Source: Candidatus Poribacteria bacterium
GTDB lineage: Bacteria; Poribacteria; WGA-4E; WGA-3G
Reading direction: 5' to 3'
Length of the DNA stretch: 64,000 nt
Assembly (NCBI GenBank): GCA_022394755.1
Contig: JAGFCA010000014.1
Coordinates: 30,170 to 94,169 of the forward strand
Both the position numbers and the translations under genes were made by a program. The notes beneath the pieces are model-generated. The model worked only from the letters and a program-made list of their open reading frames with translations, was not told where the DNA came from and made no database searches. Positions 53,158 through 61,416 of this stretch are shown here, in pieces (positions within the stretch are counted from its first letter, which is position 1; the number at the start of each line of letters is the position of its first letter).

Positions 53158-53871
53158 ATGGTTAACTATAGAAAATTACTTTTACTCATCCTATATTCTA
53201 TTGTTTTCATACCAACAATCAATGCCAATCAATTAACATCTTTATCATTAGAATTTACCCGTGAGGTTACAGAACAAGACAAGACTGAACATCTTGCTGG
53301 AATCCTACATTATGATGTGAAAGAAGCACGAGTTGTAGTTGAAGTAACAGAGCCGATACAACAGTTAATGATTGTGAAGGACAGTGTGTTAGAGATCTAT
53401 TATCCTGTTGAAAAACAGGCATTCCGATTTATTGCTGAAGGTAGGATACCGCTACCATTCATTGAATCCATCATTCAGTCAACACAAGCGGAATACGGAT
53501 TAACAGCAATTGGTTATACTCTTGGAAAACATGAAATCGTTGATAAGATACTCTATACCCACTGGCATCCTCCTGAGAAAGCAAAGGAAGAACTTGGGAC
53601 AGTTATCTTAGGTATGTCAGATGAAAAGCTTATGACTGCTGAAGTGAAACATCCTAAAGGATATATTATCGCGAAATCCGATTATCAGAATCATATAAAA
53701 TTCGGCAATAATTATATTCCAATGAAGGTTGTCTCAAGCACCTACGGTACAAAGTCCGAGATTCTTCAGCAAGAGCAAGTTATCTACAGCAATCCTCAGG
53801 CCAATACAAAAAATCCTATGATTAACTTTAAAATCCCTGAATCTATATCTGTTAAGGTAGTAAAATGGTAG
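53158..53871 (+). CDS. LolA-like outer-membrane lipoprotein carrier domain protein
   Basis: A 237-residue exported protein. A signal peptide ends near I-N-A-N; the body, opening L-S-L-E-F-T-R-E-V and including L-A-G-I-L-H-Y-D and L-M-I-V-K-D-S-V-L-E-I-Y-Y-P, has the open beta-barrel style of LolA/LppX proteins. ATG 53158 is chosen over TTG 53134; no strong Shine-Dalgarno is visible for either. Its last codons overlap the YidD-like gene by seven bases. LolA-like proteins bind lipid or lipoprotein chains in the periplasm. Similarity is modest, so this is a fold-level call. Confidence 0.6.
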   Translation: MVNYRKLLLLILYSIVFIPTINANQLTSLSLEFTREVTEQDKTEHLAGILHYDVKEARVVVEVTEPIQQLMIVKDSVLEIYYPVEKQAFRFIAEGRIPLPFIESIIQSTQAEYGLTAIGYTLGKHEIVDKILYTHWHPPEKAKEELGTVILGMSDEKLMTAEVKHPKGYIIAKSDYQNHIKFGNNYIPMKVVSSTYGTKSEILQQEQVIYSNPQANTKNPMINFKIPESISVKVVKW

Positions 53872-54317
53872 AAATTCCTTATCTCAGCTATAGATTAACT
53901 CAGGGATTTTATATACACATAATCATTTTTTTCTTATTACTTACCTTATATGTACCAACTTATGCTGGAGAAAATGAGGATTTACTCTATATACAGCAAA
54001 CCAACCCTATAGTTACAGCAGAATCTGACTTAGTTAATAGATTTAACTTGAGAGAAACGTCAGAGTTAAAGTTTGCAGCAACAGGTTTTATACGGTTGTA
54101 TCAAAAGTTTATATCAAGCCAGGATGGTCCTACATGCCAATTTACACCTACCTGCTCACGATTTGGAATGGCATGTATTCAAAAATATGGCATGTTGCGA
54201 GGAATACTTCTTGCTGCTGATAGACTAATTCGATGCAATGGTCAACAATCACATTTCTACTCAATAGATTTAAAAATGAATAAATATACAGATCCGATAA
54301 CTGATTATGGCAAATAG
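53865..54317 (+). CDS. YidD-like protein with an N-terminal export signal
   Basis: A 150-residue protein. The C-terminal half (about residues 75-130) is a standard YidD domain: I-R-L-Y-Q-K-F-I-S-S, then C-Q-F-T-P-T-C-S-R-F-G and the R-L-I-R-C-N end with the conserved cysteines. YidD helps membrane-protein insertion and is normally about 70-80 residues and cytosolic. Here an extra N-terminal region contains a hydrophobic signal segment (about 18-36, ending near T-Y-A-G), so the domain would be exported or membrane-bound. It overlaps both neighbouring genes (7 and 11 bases). Confidence 0.78.
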   Translation: MVEIPYLSYRLTQGFYIHIIIFFLLLTLYVPTYAGENEDLLYIQQTNPIVTAESDLVNRFNLRETSELKFAATGFIRLYQKFISSQDGPTCQFTPTCSRFGMACIQKYGMLRGILLAADRLIRCNGQQSHFYSIDLKMNKYTDPITDYGK

Positions 54318-55191
54318 ACATATATGTGGGTTATTGCTTCTCATACTCTCCATTACACTTTTCACATCTATAGCAAATTCGGAAGATAAACCTGATTATT
54401 ACAGTCCTGAAAATGTACTTAAATTCGCTAATTATCTGTATGAACAAGGTGATTATCTACGTGCTGTTAATGAATACCAACGGTATTTATTCCACAAACC
54501 AGAGCATTCAGATCAAATACGGTATAGAATTGCATTGTGTTATCGTTTAGGTGGTAATCCTAAACAAGCCATTCAAATATTCAATACATTCCTTGAAAAA
54601 TCAGAAGATAATCAATTGATTAGTAATTCCTACTATCAGATTGGTGCGTCCTATTTTTTTATGGAAGATTATGAGAGAACGACATCATATTTTACTTCCA
54701 CTCTTCAACATATTAGAGACAATAGGTTACGTGCAGAATCACAGCAACTTCTTGGACTCTCACTATTGAAACAGCGGAAATGGTTAGAAGCTGAAAATAG
54801 TTTTAATGGGTTATTGAATTCTAATATTGCAGATGTAGGTAGAAAAGCAAAAATATATAGGGAGTTTGCATTAGGTGGAAGTCAATTACCTAAACGGAGT
54901 CCTGTATTAGCAGGACTTTTCTCCACCATCCTACCTGGAACTGGAAGATTGTATACGGGTAGGATAGGTGATGCATTAAATAGTATTGTTATTATCGGTA
55001 TATCAGGATGGCAAGCCTATGACGGATTCACCCGTGATGGTTATTCATCAGTTAAAGGATGGACACTTGGAACAATATGTGGTATTTTCTATGTTGGAAA
55101 TATATATGGTTCAGTTATCTCTGCCCGCGTATTCAATGACAGAGTCGCTGATGAATATCTAACGACACTGTACATTGAGTTACCGTATTAA
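54307..55191 (+). CDS. Exported TPR protein with C-terminal membrane module
   Basis: A 294-residue protein with a signal peptide (ends near A-N-S-E), three to four TPR-like repeats (about residues 30-190, for example F-A-N-Y-L-Y-E-Q-G-D-Y-L-R-A-V-N-E-Y-Q-R) and a hydrophobic C-terminus starting I-L-P-G-T-G-R-L-Y-T-G (about residue 213). The same architecture appears in the gene at 60574. The I-L-P-G-x-G-x-x-Y-x-G opening is shared with DUF5683-like membrane domains. It overlaps the YidD gene by 11 bases; together with the LolA-like gene they look like an envelope-biogenesis operon. Confidence 0.72.
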   Translation: MANRHICGLLLLILSITLFTSIANSEDKPDYYSPENVLKFANYLYEQGDYLRAVNEYQRYLFHKPEHSDQIRYRIALCYRLGGNPKQAIQIFNTFLEKSEDNQLISNSYYQIGASYFFMEDYERTTSYFTSTLQHIRDNRLRAESQQLLGLSLLKQRKWLEAENSFNGLLNSNIADVGRKAKIYREFALGGSQLPKRSPVLAGLFSTILPGTGRLYTGRIGDALNSIVIIGISGWQAYDGFTRDGYSSVKGWTLGTICGIFYVGNIYGSVISARVFNDRVADEYLTTLYIELPY

Positions 55192-55198
55192 GAGTAAT

Positions 55199-55981
55199 CT
55201 ATTCAATTAATCGAGTCTTTATTCTACCCCATGATGATGATAATTTATCGTTAGGTGTAACAGCAAGTACACCCTCAATACCGTTATTCATTAAATCGTT
55301 TACTTCCTTTTTTGTACGTGCTTTATTAGAAATGCGTACTTCATCAATCATCCCATCAAGAAATGGACCTGCCCCACGACCAATCCATAAGACGTCATTA
55401 TTAGGCACAATCTCCCCACCGATGTTGCCTTTGTTGTCTTCATTTCCATCTATATAGATAATACCATCCCCGGACTTTGCATCGTAAGTACCTGCAATAT
55501 GTATCCATTTTTTTAGTGGGAGACCAGCATTACTTATAACAACCGCAGCACCCCATGCTTTTTCAGTAGTTACCATTCTATGTAGTATCTTGCTATCGTT
55601 TCGAGGACCAAATTTATATGTAGATTCTTTTGTTACCCCTGTTCCACCTGCTGTTGAGTGTGCATTCAGATATACCCACATTTCAATAGTTAGACCTTCA
55701 ACCAGGTCAAGACTTTCGCTATCAGCGACCTCTATAAAATCTCTTTTTTCGTTTCCTGCTAACTCTAGACCAGTCCTGAATTTTCCCGCTCCCCAGTTTG
55801 TACCCATCAGTTTACCGTCGTTACCTTTTCCTGAATGATCTTTTACTGTATCACCTTTACCTGTTTCGAATGTGTATAGAAGGACAGTGTGCTCATCTTG
55901 CGCATGAACAGAAACCATAAATACACCAATCATCAGAAAATTCAATATAATATACAATCCTATATATTTTAGATTAAACAT
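55199..55981 (-). CDS. Secreted LamG-domain protein with conserved C-terminal tail
   Basis: A 260-residue secreted protein. A signal peptide (ends near V-H-A-Q) precedes a laminin-G/concanavalin-like domain: L-Y-T-F-E-T-G-K-G-D, D-H-S-G-K-G-N-D-G, L-T-I-E-M-W-V-Y-L-N, and late D-G-M-I-D-E-V-R-I-S-N-K-A-R. The extreme C-terminus is V-T-P-N-D-K-L-S-S-S-W-G-R-I-K, the same tail as in the three proteins at 11.3-13.7 kb. ATG 55981 has AAGGAGA upstream; a longer frame to 56074 lacks sense. Probably a carbohydrate-binding surface or secreted protein. Confidence 0.8.
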   Translation of the reverse strand: MFNLKYIGLYIILNFLMIGVFMVSVHAQDEHTVLLYTFETGKGDTVKDHSGKGNDGKLMGTNWGAGKFRTGLELAGNEKRDFIEVADSESLDLVEGLTIEMWVYLNAHSTAGGTGVTKESTYKFGPRNDSKILHRMVTTEKAWGAAVVISNAGLPLKKWIHIAGTYDAKSGDGIIYIDGNEDNKGNIGGEIVPNNDVLWIGRGAGPFLDGMIDEVRISNKARTKKEVNDLMNNGIEGVLAVTPNDKLSSSWGRIKTRLIE

Positions 55982-56096
55982 AAGAGATCTCCTTAAAATA
56001 ATATTACACTTACTATTATGTAGTATAATAACACAATTTATATAATTTCCACATCTGAAAATTTCATTTCTCATTTACGAAGTATATTTAAAGGAA

Positions 56097-56112
56097 GCGA
56101 CCTTCTGGTCGC
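56097..56112. repeat. Small perfect hairpin of a dispersed palindrome family
   Basis: GCGACC pairs with GGTCGC around TTCT in the 345-base gap upstream of the PEP-binding gene. The following bases (GATCGGGAGGTCACTCC) resemble text near 28640, so this is one of several small palindromic repeats. No further structure was seen in 55982-56326. Confidence 0.55.
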
Positions 56113-56326
56113 GATCGGGAGGTCACTCCACAGAAGAGAAGATGATATTAATTCAATAAAATAGAATTTATGGTTATGTAAATTGTTTAACATTAATTGA
56201 GATTATTTGATATTGTTCTACATTCTAACAAACATCCTGAATTTTGAACAAATTCAATCCTTATCTGACTAATCACTGTAGCAACACTAATCTCCAGTAT
56301 AATTAACTTGATGAAAGAGGAATTCC

Positions 56327-58465
56327 ATGAAACATAAACGCATTCTTACCTGTCTTTTCTCATTCACTTTCTTGATATTCACGTATCAGGTAATATGGGG
56401 ACAGGATAGTAATACGGATGAAGATAAGAGATTTGATCTTGATCAGAACGGTGAACTGAGTCAGAGTGAAAAGGAGTTAATGGTTAGAGTTGTAAGGATT
56501 GAGAATGAAAGAGGTGTGCAGTTCAGTGTAGATGAGATACGTAATCTACAAAATGGTCGTGGTGAACAGCCTCGACGTCGCGGAGGTAATCGACGGGGTG
56601 GTTCCAGAGAACCTGCCGGACCACGCTTAAATCCTGAACAGGTAGAATTTAAAGATGGTGCAGCAACCATTCCTGATAGAGAAACATTCAAAAAACTCTC
56701 ATATCAAGGAAGAGAAGTCAGGATTGATACACAACTCATTGGTTTAGAATTCGTAAAGTTCCAGATTGAAAGAACAGATACAGAAGATCCACAACTTTAC
56801 TTCATGAATACAGAAACCCACCGTTCACATGGTAGTTTTATGAGTGCAGCAGGATTAAGACGAGGTCAAGGACAGAAGCGTGGTGTTCTGGTTTACCGTC
56901 CACTCTCGTTAGCTCCAAATGGTGAACCTGGAGTATATACATTTGAGTTTAATCCAAATGATGCTTTTCCCTTTGCAGAAATAAAAGCAGTACATAACCT
57001 ACTTATAGAAAAAATGCCTATTCTTGAAAATCGACTCGGTTATTGTCCATTATGGGGGGCAATTAATCTCTATAGAAATGAGAAAGCTTTATACGACAAG
57101 GCAGAATTTCCTGTGTATTTTGAAGATGACCTATATGCGAATATTGGATTTCTTCCGTTGAATAGTGCAGAATCATTTGGTAGGTTACAATTGTTGGATG
57201 AAATAGAACGACCATCACCACGTGACATTGTCATATGTAAGACACTTCCAAACGAAATGTCTCGTGTTGCCGGTATTATCACAGGTGTACGACAAACACC
57301 TTTATCACATGTAAACTTACGCGCTATACAGGATAAAGTGCCAAATGCATTTATTTCTGAAGCGTGGAAGACTGAATCCATTGCCTCGCTTATTGGAAAA
57401 TATGTGTATTACAAAGTAAGTCATGATGGGTTTGAAATAAGGGAAGCCACTCAGAATGAAGTGGAGAAACACTTTTCAAATTTGCGCCCAACGAAGATAC
57501 AGAAACCAATACGCGACCTCTCTGTAAAACAGATTCAAAAACTTGAGGATATTGAGTTTACAGATTCATCAATTTTCGGAGTTAAAACAGCCAATGTTGC
57601 GACTCTTCGTACTTTTGATTTTCCTGATGGAATCGTACCAAATGGTTTCGGTTTGTCGTTCCATTTTTATGATGAATTTATGAAACATAACGATTTATAT
57701 GAAAGGATTGATAGGCTGCTTAATGACGTAGACTTTCAAAAGTCTCTCGAAGTAAAGAAAAAAGAATTGAAGAAACTTAGAGACGAAATTAAGAAAGCAG
57801 AAGTGCCAGAGTGGATGATGGATTCCTTATCGGTTTTACAAAATAGTTTCCCTAAGGATACGCCACTTAGATGTCGATCAAGTACTAACAATGAAGATCT
57901 ACCAAACTTCAGTGGAGCAGGTTTATACGACTCTTTTACTCACCATCCTGAAGAAGGTCATCTCTCCAAATCCATTAAACAGGTTTATGCAAGTCTATGG
58001 AATTATCGTGCATTTGAGGCGCGTGATTTCTATCGAATAGACCATTTCACAACTGCAATGGGAGTTCTTGTACACCCAAATTATGAGAATGAATTAGCAA
58101 ATGGTGTTGCTGTTTCTGATGATGTAGTTTACCAAACGGATGGAAATTACTACTTCAACACACAAGTGGGAGAAGAAATGGTTACGAATCCCAATGAAAC
58201 GGCTATACCAGAAGAAATACTTGTAGATTGGTGGGATAGTTCGAACTACAGAATTGTAAAAGAATCCAATCTCGCGAATTCCAAACGGATTTTGACAGAC
58301 AAGAATCTGAGTCAACTTACATACTATCTTGGAGCAATTCATAACAAGTTCAATAAGTTATATAATTCAACAACAATGAACAATCACTTTGCTATGGAAA
58401 TTGAGTATAAGATTATGGGTGATGGGAAAATAATTATTAAACAGGCAAGACCGTGGATTCAGTAG
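56327..58465 (+). CDS. Exported PEP/pyruvate-binding (PPDK N-terminal-like) protein with EF-hand loop
   Basis: A 712-residue protein. A signal peptide (residues 1-25) is followed by a perfect EF-hand calcium loop (D37, D39, N41, E43, S45, E48) and an arginine/glycine-rich linker. A phosphohistidine-like segment T-P-L-S-H-V-N-L-R-A lies near residue 325 and the ATP-grasp PEP/pyruvate-binding domain follows, with R-C-R-S-S-T-N-N-E-D at about residue 515 and I-I-I-K-Q-A-R-P-W at the end. Order (His domain first) is reversed relative to PPDK and recalls glucan water dikinases. An exported ATP-dependent enzyme is unexpected. AGAGGAA precedes the ATG. Substrate unknown. Confidence 0.76.
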   Translation: MKHKRILTCLFSFTFLIFTYQVIWGQDSNTDEDKRFDLDQNGELSQSEKELMVRVVRIENERGVQFSVDEIRNLQNGRGEQPRRRGGNRRGGSREPAGPRLNPEQVEFKDGAATIPDRETFKKLSYQGREVRIDTQLIGLEFVKFQIERTDTEDPQLYFMNTETHRSHGSFMSAAGLRRGQGQKRGVLVYRPLSLAPNGEPGVYTFEFNPNDAFPFAEIKAVHNLLIEKMPILENRLGYCPLWGAINLYRNEKALYDKAEFPVYFEDDLYANIGFLPLNSAESFGRLQLLDEIERPSPRDIVICKTLPNEMSRVAGIITGVRQTPLSHVNLRAIQDKVPNAFISEAWKTESIASLIGKYVYYKVSHDGFEIREATQNEVEKHFSNLRPTKIQKPIRDLSVKQIQKLEDIEFTDSSIFGVKTANVATLRTFDFPDGIVPNGFGLSFHFYDEFMKHNDLYERIDRLLNDVDFQKSLEVKKKELKKLRDEIKKAEVPEWMMDSLSVLQNSFPKDTPLRCRSSTNNEDLPNFSGAGLYDSFTHHPEEGHLSKSIKQVYASLWNYRAFEARDFYRIDHFTTAMGVLVHPNYENELANGVAVSDDVVYQTDGNYYFNTQVGEEMVTNPNETAIPEEILVDWWDSSNYRIVKESNLANSKRILTDKNLSQLTYYLGAIHNKFNKLYNSTTMNNHFAMEIEYKIMGDGKIIIKQARPWIQ

Positions 58466-58605
58466 GTATTATCTTCAGGAATTACGTAACTTGATTAGAA
58501 AAGGGTATTTGTCTAAGAAGCCGTAATTTCAGTGTTTTAAGCTTTACGTACTTATATCAAACAGCTGTTGAGAACAAAGAGTTAATTGGTGTAAATAAAC
58601 ATTCC

Positions 58606-59538
58606 CTATCCATTTATAGAATGCAGGAAAACTTCAAGGCTCGATGCCTGTAAGGAACTACGCCGCAACTGTCTAAGACGGGGAAGCTCCTCAATACGTT
58701 CAAGTGCTAACTTTACATCTTGCAAGTTCTGAGTGTGGAATCGTACCTCTAAGTTTTCCAATATACCTTCAATGAGGCTTTCTCTTACACCTTGTTCTAT
58801 ACCTTGTTCTATACCTTGTTCTATTCCCTGTTGTAAGAAATGCTGAATAACTGATGACTCTTGCATAATAGACTCCATTATTGTTTCACGTATAGTTGTA
58901 TAATCAAAGATTAGACCGCTCAGAATAGCTAAATCTGTGAGATAATCTGTCTTGGATTCCGTATCCTGTGGCACTGCATCCGCTACTTTAACACATTCCC
59001 GAAGCCAATCTTTCGCTTCTATGTCTTCTGGAGGTTTCATTAACGGAACAAAAGGAATCAAACCTTTAACACCTGCATTCAAAAACTGCGACCCATCAAT
59101 ATCGTTTAAACGTATTACTTTGTATCCAATATCAATATTATAGTTTTGCGTTTTTTGAATATATCCTCCAGGATCTCGTCTGCCAGCACGCGGGTGAAGG
59201 TAGATAACGTGTGAATAAATCGGTATCTGAAAAAACTCAATCGCCCGTCCGATGTAACCTGCCATCCTATAAGGCATTGGTACATCACTACTGTCATGCG
59301 ATTGCATCTCCAAATGAACTATCGCTTCCTCACCATTAATATTGACATGTATCAAACTGTCTGCCCGATTTGATTTAACAGTAGGCTGTTCGGTATCAAC
59401 AATTTGAATTACTTCAATATCTGTTTTACCAAGTGTAAATTCAACCCAGTCTTTTGGATTTTGATGAATAATCGCTTTTGAAACTGTATCATACTGTCCA
59501 CTTGAACTGGAAATCGGTCGTTCCTGTTTTTCTGTCAT
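58606..59538 (-). CDS. Rpn-family recombination-promoting nuclease/putative transposase
   Basis: A 310-residue PD-(D/E)xK-fold protein. The catalytic core is visible as A-D-S-L-I-H (aspartate) and I-V-H-L-E-M-Q (E-x-Q) near residues 60-80. The C-terminal part carries G-I-E-Q repeats encoded by an imperfect 12-base direct repeat (58791-58838). Rpn proteins promote RecA-independent recombination and are spread by transfer. It lies alone in a minus-strand position between the PEP-binding gene and the UbiC-like gene. Intact as far as can be seen. Confidence 0.8.
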   Translation of the reverse strand: MTEKQERPISSSSGQYDTVSKAIIHQNPKDWVEFTLGKTDIEVIQIVDTEQPTVKSNRADSLIHVNINGEEAIVHLEMQSHDSSDVPMPYRMAGYIGRAIEFFQIPIYSHVIYLHPRAGRRDPGGYIQKTQNYNIDIGYKVIRLNDIDGSQFLNAGVKGLIPFVPLMKPPEDIEAKDWLRECVKVADAVPQDTESKTDYLTDLAILSGLIFDYTTIRETIMESIMQESSVIQHFLQQGIEQGIEQGIEQGVRESLIEGILENLEVRFHTQNLQDVKLALERIEELPRLRQLRRSSLQASSLEVFLHSING

Positions 59539-59641
59539 ATCATATATGTTATCGTACTAATAGTGATGTGTATGACATCTTAAATATCGGTGATAATTAT
59601 AAGCAGATAACATTATTAATTTAATAGGCTTCTTTTATTTT

Positions 59642-60250
59642 TTAATCCTCAAGTGGGAATTTTTCGGTAATTAACATAAGTGGATTCTGGTTTGTGAGGA
59701 TTCTATAGGTCCGATTTAGGAATAATTGTCCTTCAAAATGTGCGATACTACTTGGTAAACCTGTTACTCTTTCTAAACCACACCACAGTAGATCTCTCCT
59801 GGTCTCTAATTGGCTGTTCTGTATGAGAGCCCCTAAACCGACTCTACCAGCTTCAAGTCCGTCAAGTACATTCTGTGGTAATCGTTCATAGACTATTTGA
59901 GATGAAGCATAGACATGTGTATGAGGAATTTGATTGTTAGAAGCAGGTGTTTGTAAAACAACCTCCCGCGCAATGATTTTTCCACCTGATGGATGCTGTA
60001 ACCAAGGGTGTTCACTTTGGAGTGTTCTTCTACCTTGATATAACAGTATGACATCTACTGGGGATAATTTATATGCTTCAATAAACCGTGTGACTGTGCC
60101 ATCAGTAATTAGTAATGCCCGATGAAACGGGGACAATTTTGTAAGACTTATATCCTTTAGAGCAGCTGGTCTTTCCGTCTGTGCAATAAAAAGTTCTTTT
60201 ACGTGTGTATTCACAAAATCATCATGATTTGATAGTGATTTGATTTTCAT
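59642..60250 (-). CDS. Chorismate pyruvate-lyase-like (UbiC/DUF98) protein
   Basis: A 202-residue protein of the UbiC-like fold. The pattern L-S-P-F-H-R-A-L-L-I-T-D-G-T-V-T at residues 40-55, R-E-V-V-L-Q in the middle, G-L-G-A-L-I and the end N-R-T-Y-R-I-L-T-N-Q-N-P-L-M-L-I-T-E-K-F-P matches the family. UbiC removes pyruvate from chorismate to give 4-hydroxybenzoate, and DUF98 relatives have other roles. Whether this makes 4-hydroxybenzoate here is unproven; no other ubiquinone or phenazine genes are nearby. Confidence 0.68.
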   Translation of the reverse strand: MKIKSLSNHDDFVNTHVKELFIAQTERPAALKDISLTKLSPFHRALLITDGTVTRFIEAYKLSPVDVILLYQGRRTLQSEHPWLQHPSGGKIIAREVVLQTPASNNQIPHTHVYASSQIVYERLPQNVLDGLEAGRVGLGALIQNSQLETRRDLLWCGLERVTGLPSSIAHFEGQLFLNRTYRILTNQNPLMLITEKFPLED

Positions 60251-60573
60251 AGTAATTTATTTACAGTTATTGATAAACCTACTTGCAATTGATGATTTTT
60301 GCTTTTAATAGGATACCTTAAACAGAGGAATACTGCAACTTGAATAGAGTATGGAACTGGGTATTTAACTGAAAATTATATATCTGTGTATTCTTTTAGT
60401 ATTTAAATAGACAATGACAATGGAAATTTGTTCGTGAAGCAACATCTGCTGAATGTAATGTTGTGGGATTTAGGCTGATTATGGTAGACTATAATAGGTA
60501 ATTTTATCAATTTGATTATAAGACCTATATGATTGAATGCTGATACATATATTGTTATTAGGAATAAAATAAT
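60251..60573. other. Intergenic, nothing recognised
   Basis: A gap of about 320 bases, AT-rich, between divergently transcribed genes. No strong inverted repeat, RNA gene or frame was seen; it presumably contains the promoters of the genes on both sides. Confidence 0.4.
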
Positions 60574-61416
60574 TTGAAAAAAATTATACCTTTACTCTTC
60601 ATTGGTTTTTTTCTATTTTCACCCTTCAATTCCCATGCAGAAGTCTCACCTATTACTCTTGCTGAACACTATACGAAATTAAATAATTTTGATGCTGCGA
60701 CAACAGAATATAAACGGTTTCTCTTTTTCCATCCTAATGACATTCAAGTTCCTGAAATCTATCACCGTATAGGAATTCTCCATCGAAATCAAGGCCTATT
60801 AACAGAAGCAATTAATTCATTCAGACAATCTGTAATCCGTACTTCTGATAAAGAACAAAAGTCTGAGTATCAAATTGATCTTGCCGTAACTCTCATTGCT
60901 AATAAGAATTACGATCTTGCTCGATTAGAATTAATTAAGGTATTATTTCGTATACCATCTGATACATTGTATAAACGAGCACTTCTCTTACAAGGGGTAA
61001 CCTACCTCTACCAATTCAGATGGGAAGAAGCACAGAAAACAATAAATGAATACACACAAGATGAGAAACTTGCTGCCCTATTTCAAGAAACAGTTAATCC
61101 ACCCTATAAATCGGAGTCAGTTGCTAAATTTTTATCTGGTATTCTCCCCGGAAGTGGACAAATCTATGCAGGGAATTGGAAAAGCGGTTTAAACGCACTC
61201 GGATTAAATAGTGCCCTTGGTTATGTAACGGTTGATAGTATTTTAGAACAGAATTATGTTGATGCGGTAATGTGGACATACTTCATATTTCAACGTTATT
61301 ATCGTGGAAATTTATATCGTGCGGGTAGAGCAGTTGAGATATTTAATGAAGAATTAAATAGAAGTATTGCTAATAATATCCTTTACCGACTTCAAGAGAT
61401 TATTACCTCACATTGA
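60574..61416 (+). CDS. Exported TPR protein with C-terminal membrane module, paralogue of the 54307 gene
   Basis: A 280-residue protein with a signal peptide (ends near S-H-A-E), TPR-like helical repeats (about residues 30-190) and a C-terminal module beginning I-L-P-G-S-G-Q-I-Y-A-G-N-W-K-S-G, ending with an amphipathic helix. TTG 60574 is the start: it gives a complete signal peptide and TAGGAA lies upstream. The order of parts matches the 54307 protein, which stands beside a YidD-like gene; this copy stands alone. Its end overlaps the TRAP permease gene on the other strand by 14 bases. Confidence 0.72.
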   Translation: MKKIIPLLFIGFFLFSPFNSHAEVSPITLAEHYTKLNNFDAATTEYKRFLFFHPNDIQVPEIYHRIGILHRNQGLLTEAINSFRQSVIRTSDKEQKSEYQIDLAVTLIANKNYDLARLELIKVLFRIPSDTLYKRALLLQGVTYLYQFRWEEAQKTINEYTQDEKLAALFQETVNPPYKSESVAKFLSGILPGSGQIYAGNWKSGLNALGLNSALGYVTVDSILEQNYVDAVMWTYFIFQRYYRGNLYRAGRAVEIFNEELNRSIANNILYRLQEIITSH

